Shown: piece by piece, positions 5,113 through 5,207 of the stretch
How positions within the stretch are numbered: position 1 is the first letter of the stretch
Layout: each line of letters opens with the position of its first letter
Source of the DNA: a bacterium
Lineage (GTDB): Bacteria; Bacillota_A; Clostridia; Lachnospirales; Lachnospiraceae
Direction: 5' to 3'
DNA: 5,207 nucleotides
NCBI GenBank assembly: GCA_004562915.1
Contig: SFQZ01000152.1
Location: forward strand, 1-5,207
Notes under the pieces: generated by a model
Seen by the model: only the letters and a program-made list of their open reading frames with translations
What the model was told of the DNA's origin: nothing
Database searches by the model: none
Made by a program: the position numbers and the translations under genes

Positions 5113-5127
5113 CATCCAGAACTTATC
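5106..5127. repeat. 11-base tandem direct repeat
   Basis: CAGAACTCATC (5106-5116) and CAGAACTTATC (5117-5127) are adjacent and differ at one of 11 positions. A weaker third unit may follow at 5128-5138 (6 of 11). The first copy overlaps the right arm of the inverted repeat. The sequence is unrelated to the CTTAGG repeats of the candidate VanR operators. Confidence 0.5.
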
Positions 5128-5146
5128 CGGAAGTCGGTGGTTTATA

Positions 5147-5198
5147 ATGGCAGAAAACGAGAGAAACCAGCAGAAACAAGGAACTCTTGTCCTGCTGG
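5147..5198 (-). terminator. Hairpin, possible terminator of a minus-strand gene beyond the right edge
   Basis: CCAGCAG (5167-5173) pairs with CTGCTGG (5192-5198), and inside it ACAAG (5176-5180) pairs with CTTGT (5186-5190). Read on the minus strand the hairpin is followed by TTTCTCTCGTTTTC, a broken T-rich run; on the plus strand only CTTAACC follows. A minus-strand TAA stop is possible at 5200-5202, just before the hairpin. This fits a convergent gene ending at the window edge, but that gene is not visible. Confidence 0.45.
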
Positions 5199-5207
5199 CT
5201 TAACCAA

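Noticed and set aside
5106..5135. Replication origin suggested by phased repeats and a TTATCCGGA resembling a DnaA box
   Set aside because: There is only one imperfect match (7 of 9), no AT-rich unwinding region and no replication gene nearby.
5018..5203. 61-residue plus-strand ORF at the right end
   Set aside because: It is built from the inverted repeat, phased repeats and terminal hairpin, has no clear ribosome binding site and no recognisable domain.

Overview
The window reads as a piece of a low-to-moderate GC Firmicutes chromosome or integrated element, probably a gut-type Clostridia (Lachnospiraceae or Oscillospiraceae-like). This is inferred from strong purine-rich ribosome binding sites, rho-independent terminators with T-tracts, codon use and the protein families present. 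All recognisable genes lie on the plus strand.

Layout. (1) 2-118 is the C-terminal tail of an OmpR-family response regulator whose body lies off the left edge. It is followed by an 8-codon mini-ORF with a good ribosome binding site and a rho-independent terminator (184-226). (2) 426-2721 is a compact three-gene operon: a VanR-type response regulator (426-1121), a VanZ-family membrane protein (1137-1643) and a VanS-type sensor kinase (1657-2721). (3) A 132-base gap follows, holding an operator-like tandem repeat, a promoter and a terminator. (4) 2854-4984 encodes an ABC-2 type exporter: an ATPase (2854-3741) and a permease (3743-4984), separated by one base. (5) The right end (4985-5207) has no convincing gene. 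It holds a 17-base imperfect inverted repeat, two sets of short helically phased direct repeats, and a hairpin that could terminate a minus-strand gene beyond the window.

How the genes may work together. VanS would phosphorylate VanR, and VanR would activate two promoters. The main observation is that the promoter ahead of vanR (326-391) and the promoter ahead of the ABC genes (2739-2804) share the same geometry. Each has two 11-base direct repeats resembling CTTAGGAAATT, then 13 bases, then TTGAGA, then 19 bases, then a TATACT/TACAAT -10 box. This gives a testable regulon: autoregulation of vanR-vanZ-vanS plus induction of the exporter. The terminator at 2784-2830 overlaps the second promoter, so that transcripts started there would lack its left arm. 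Read-through from vanS would stop, while regulated exporter transcripts would not.

No vanH, D-Ala-D-Lac or D-Ala-D-Ser ligase, vanX or vanY gene is in the window. The module is better described as a Van-type envelope-stress or antimicrobial-response cassette coupled to an exporter than as a glycopeptide-resistance operon. Its inducer and substrate cannot be read from the sequence.
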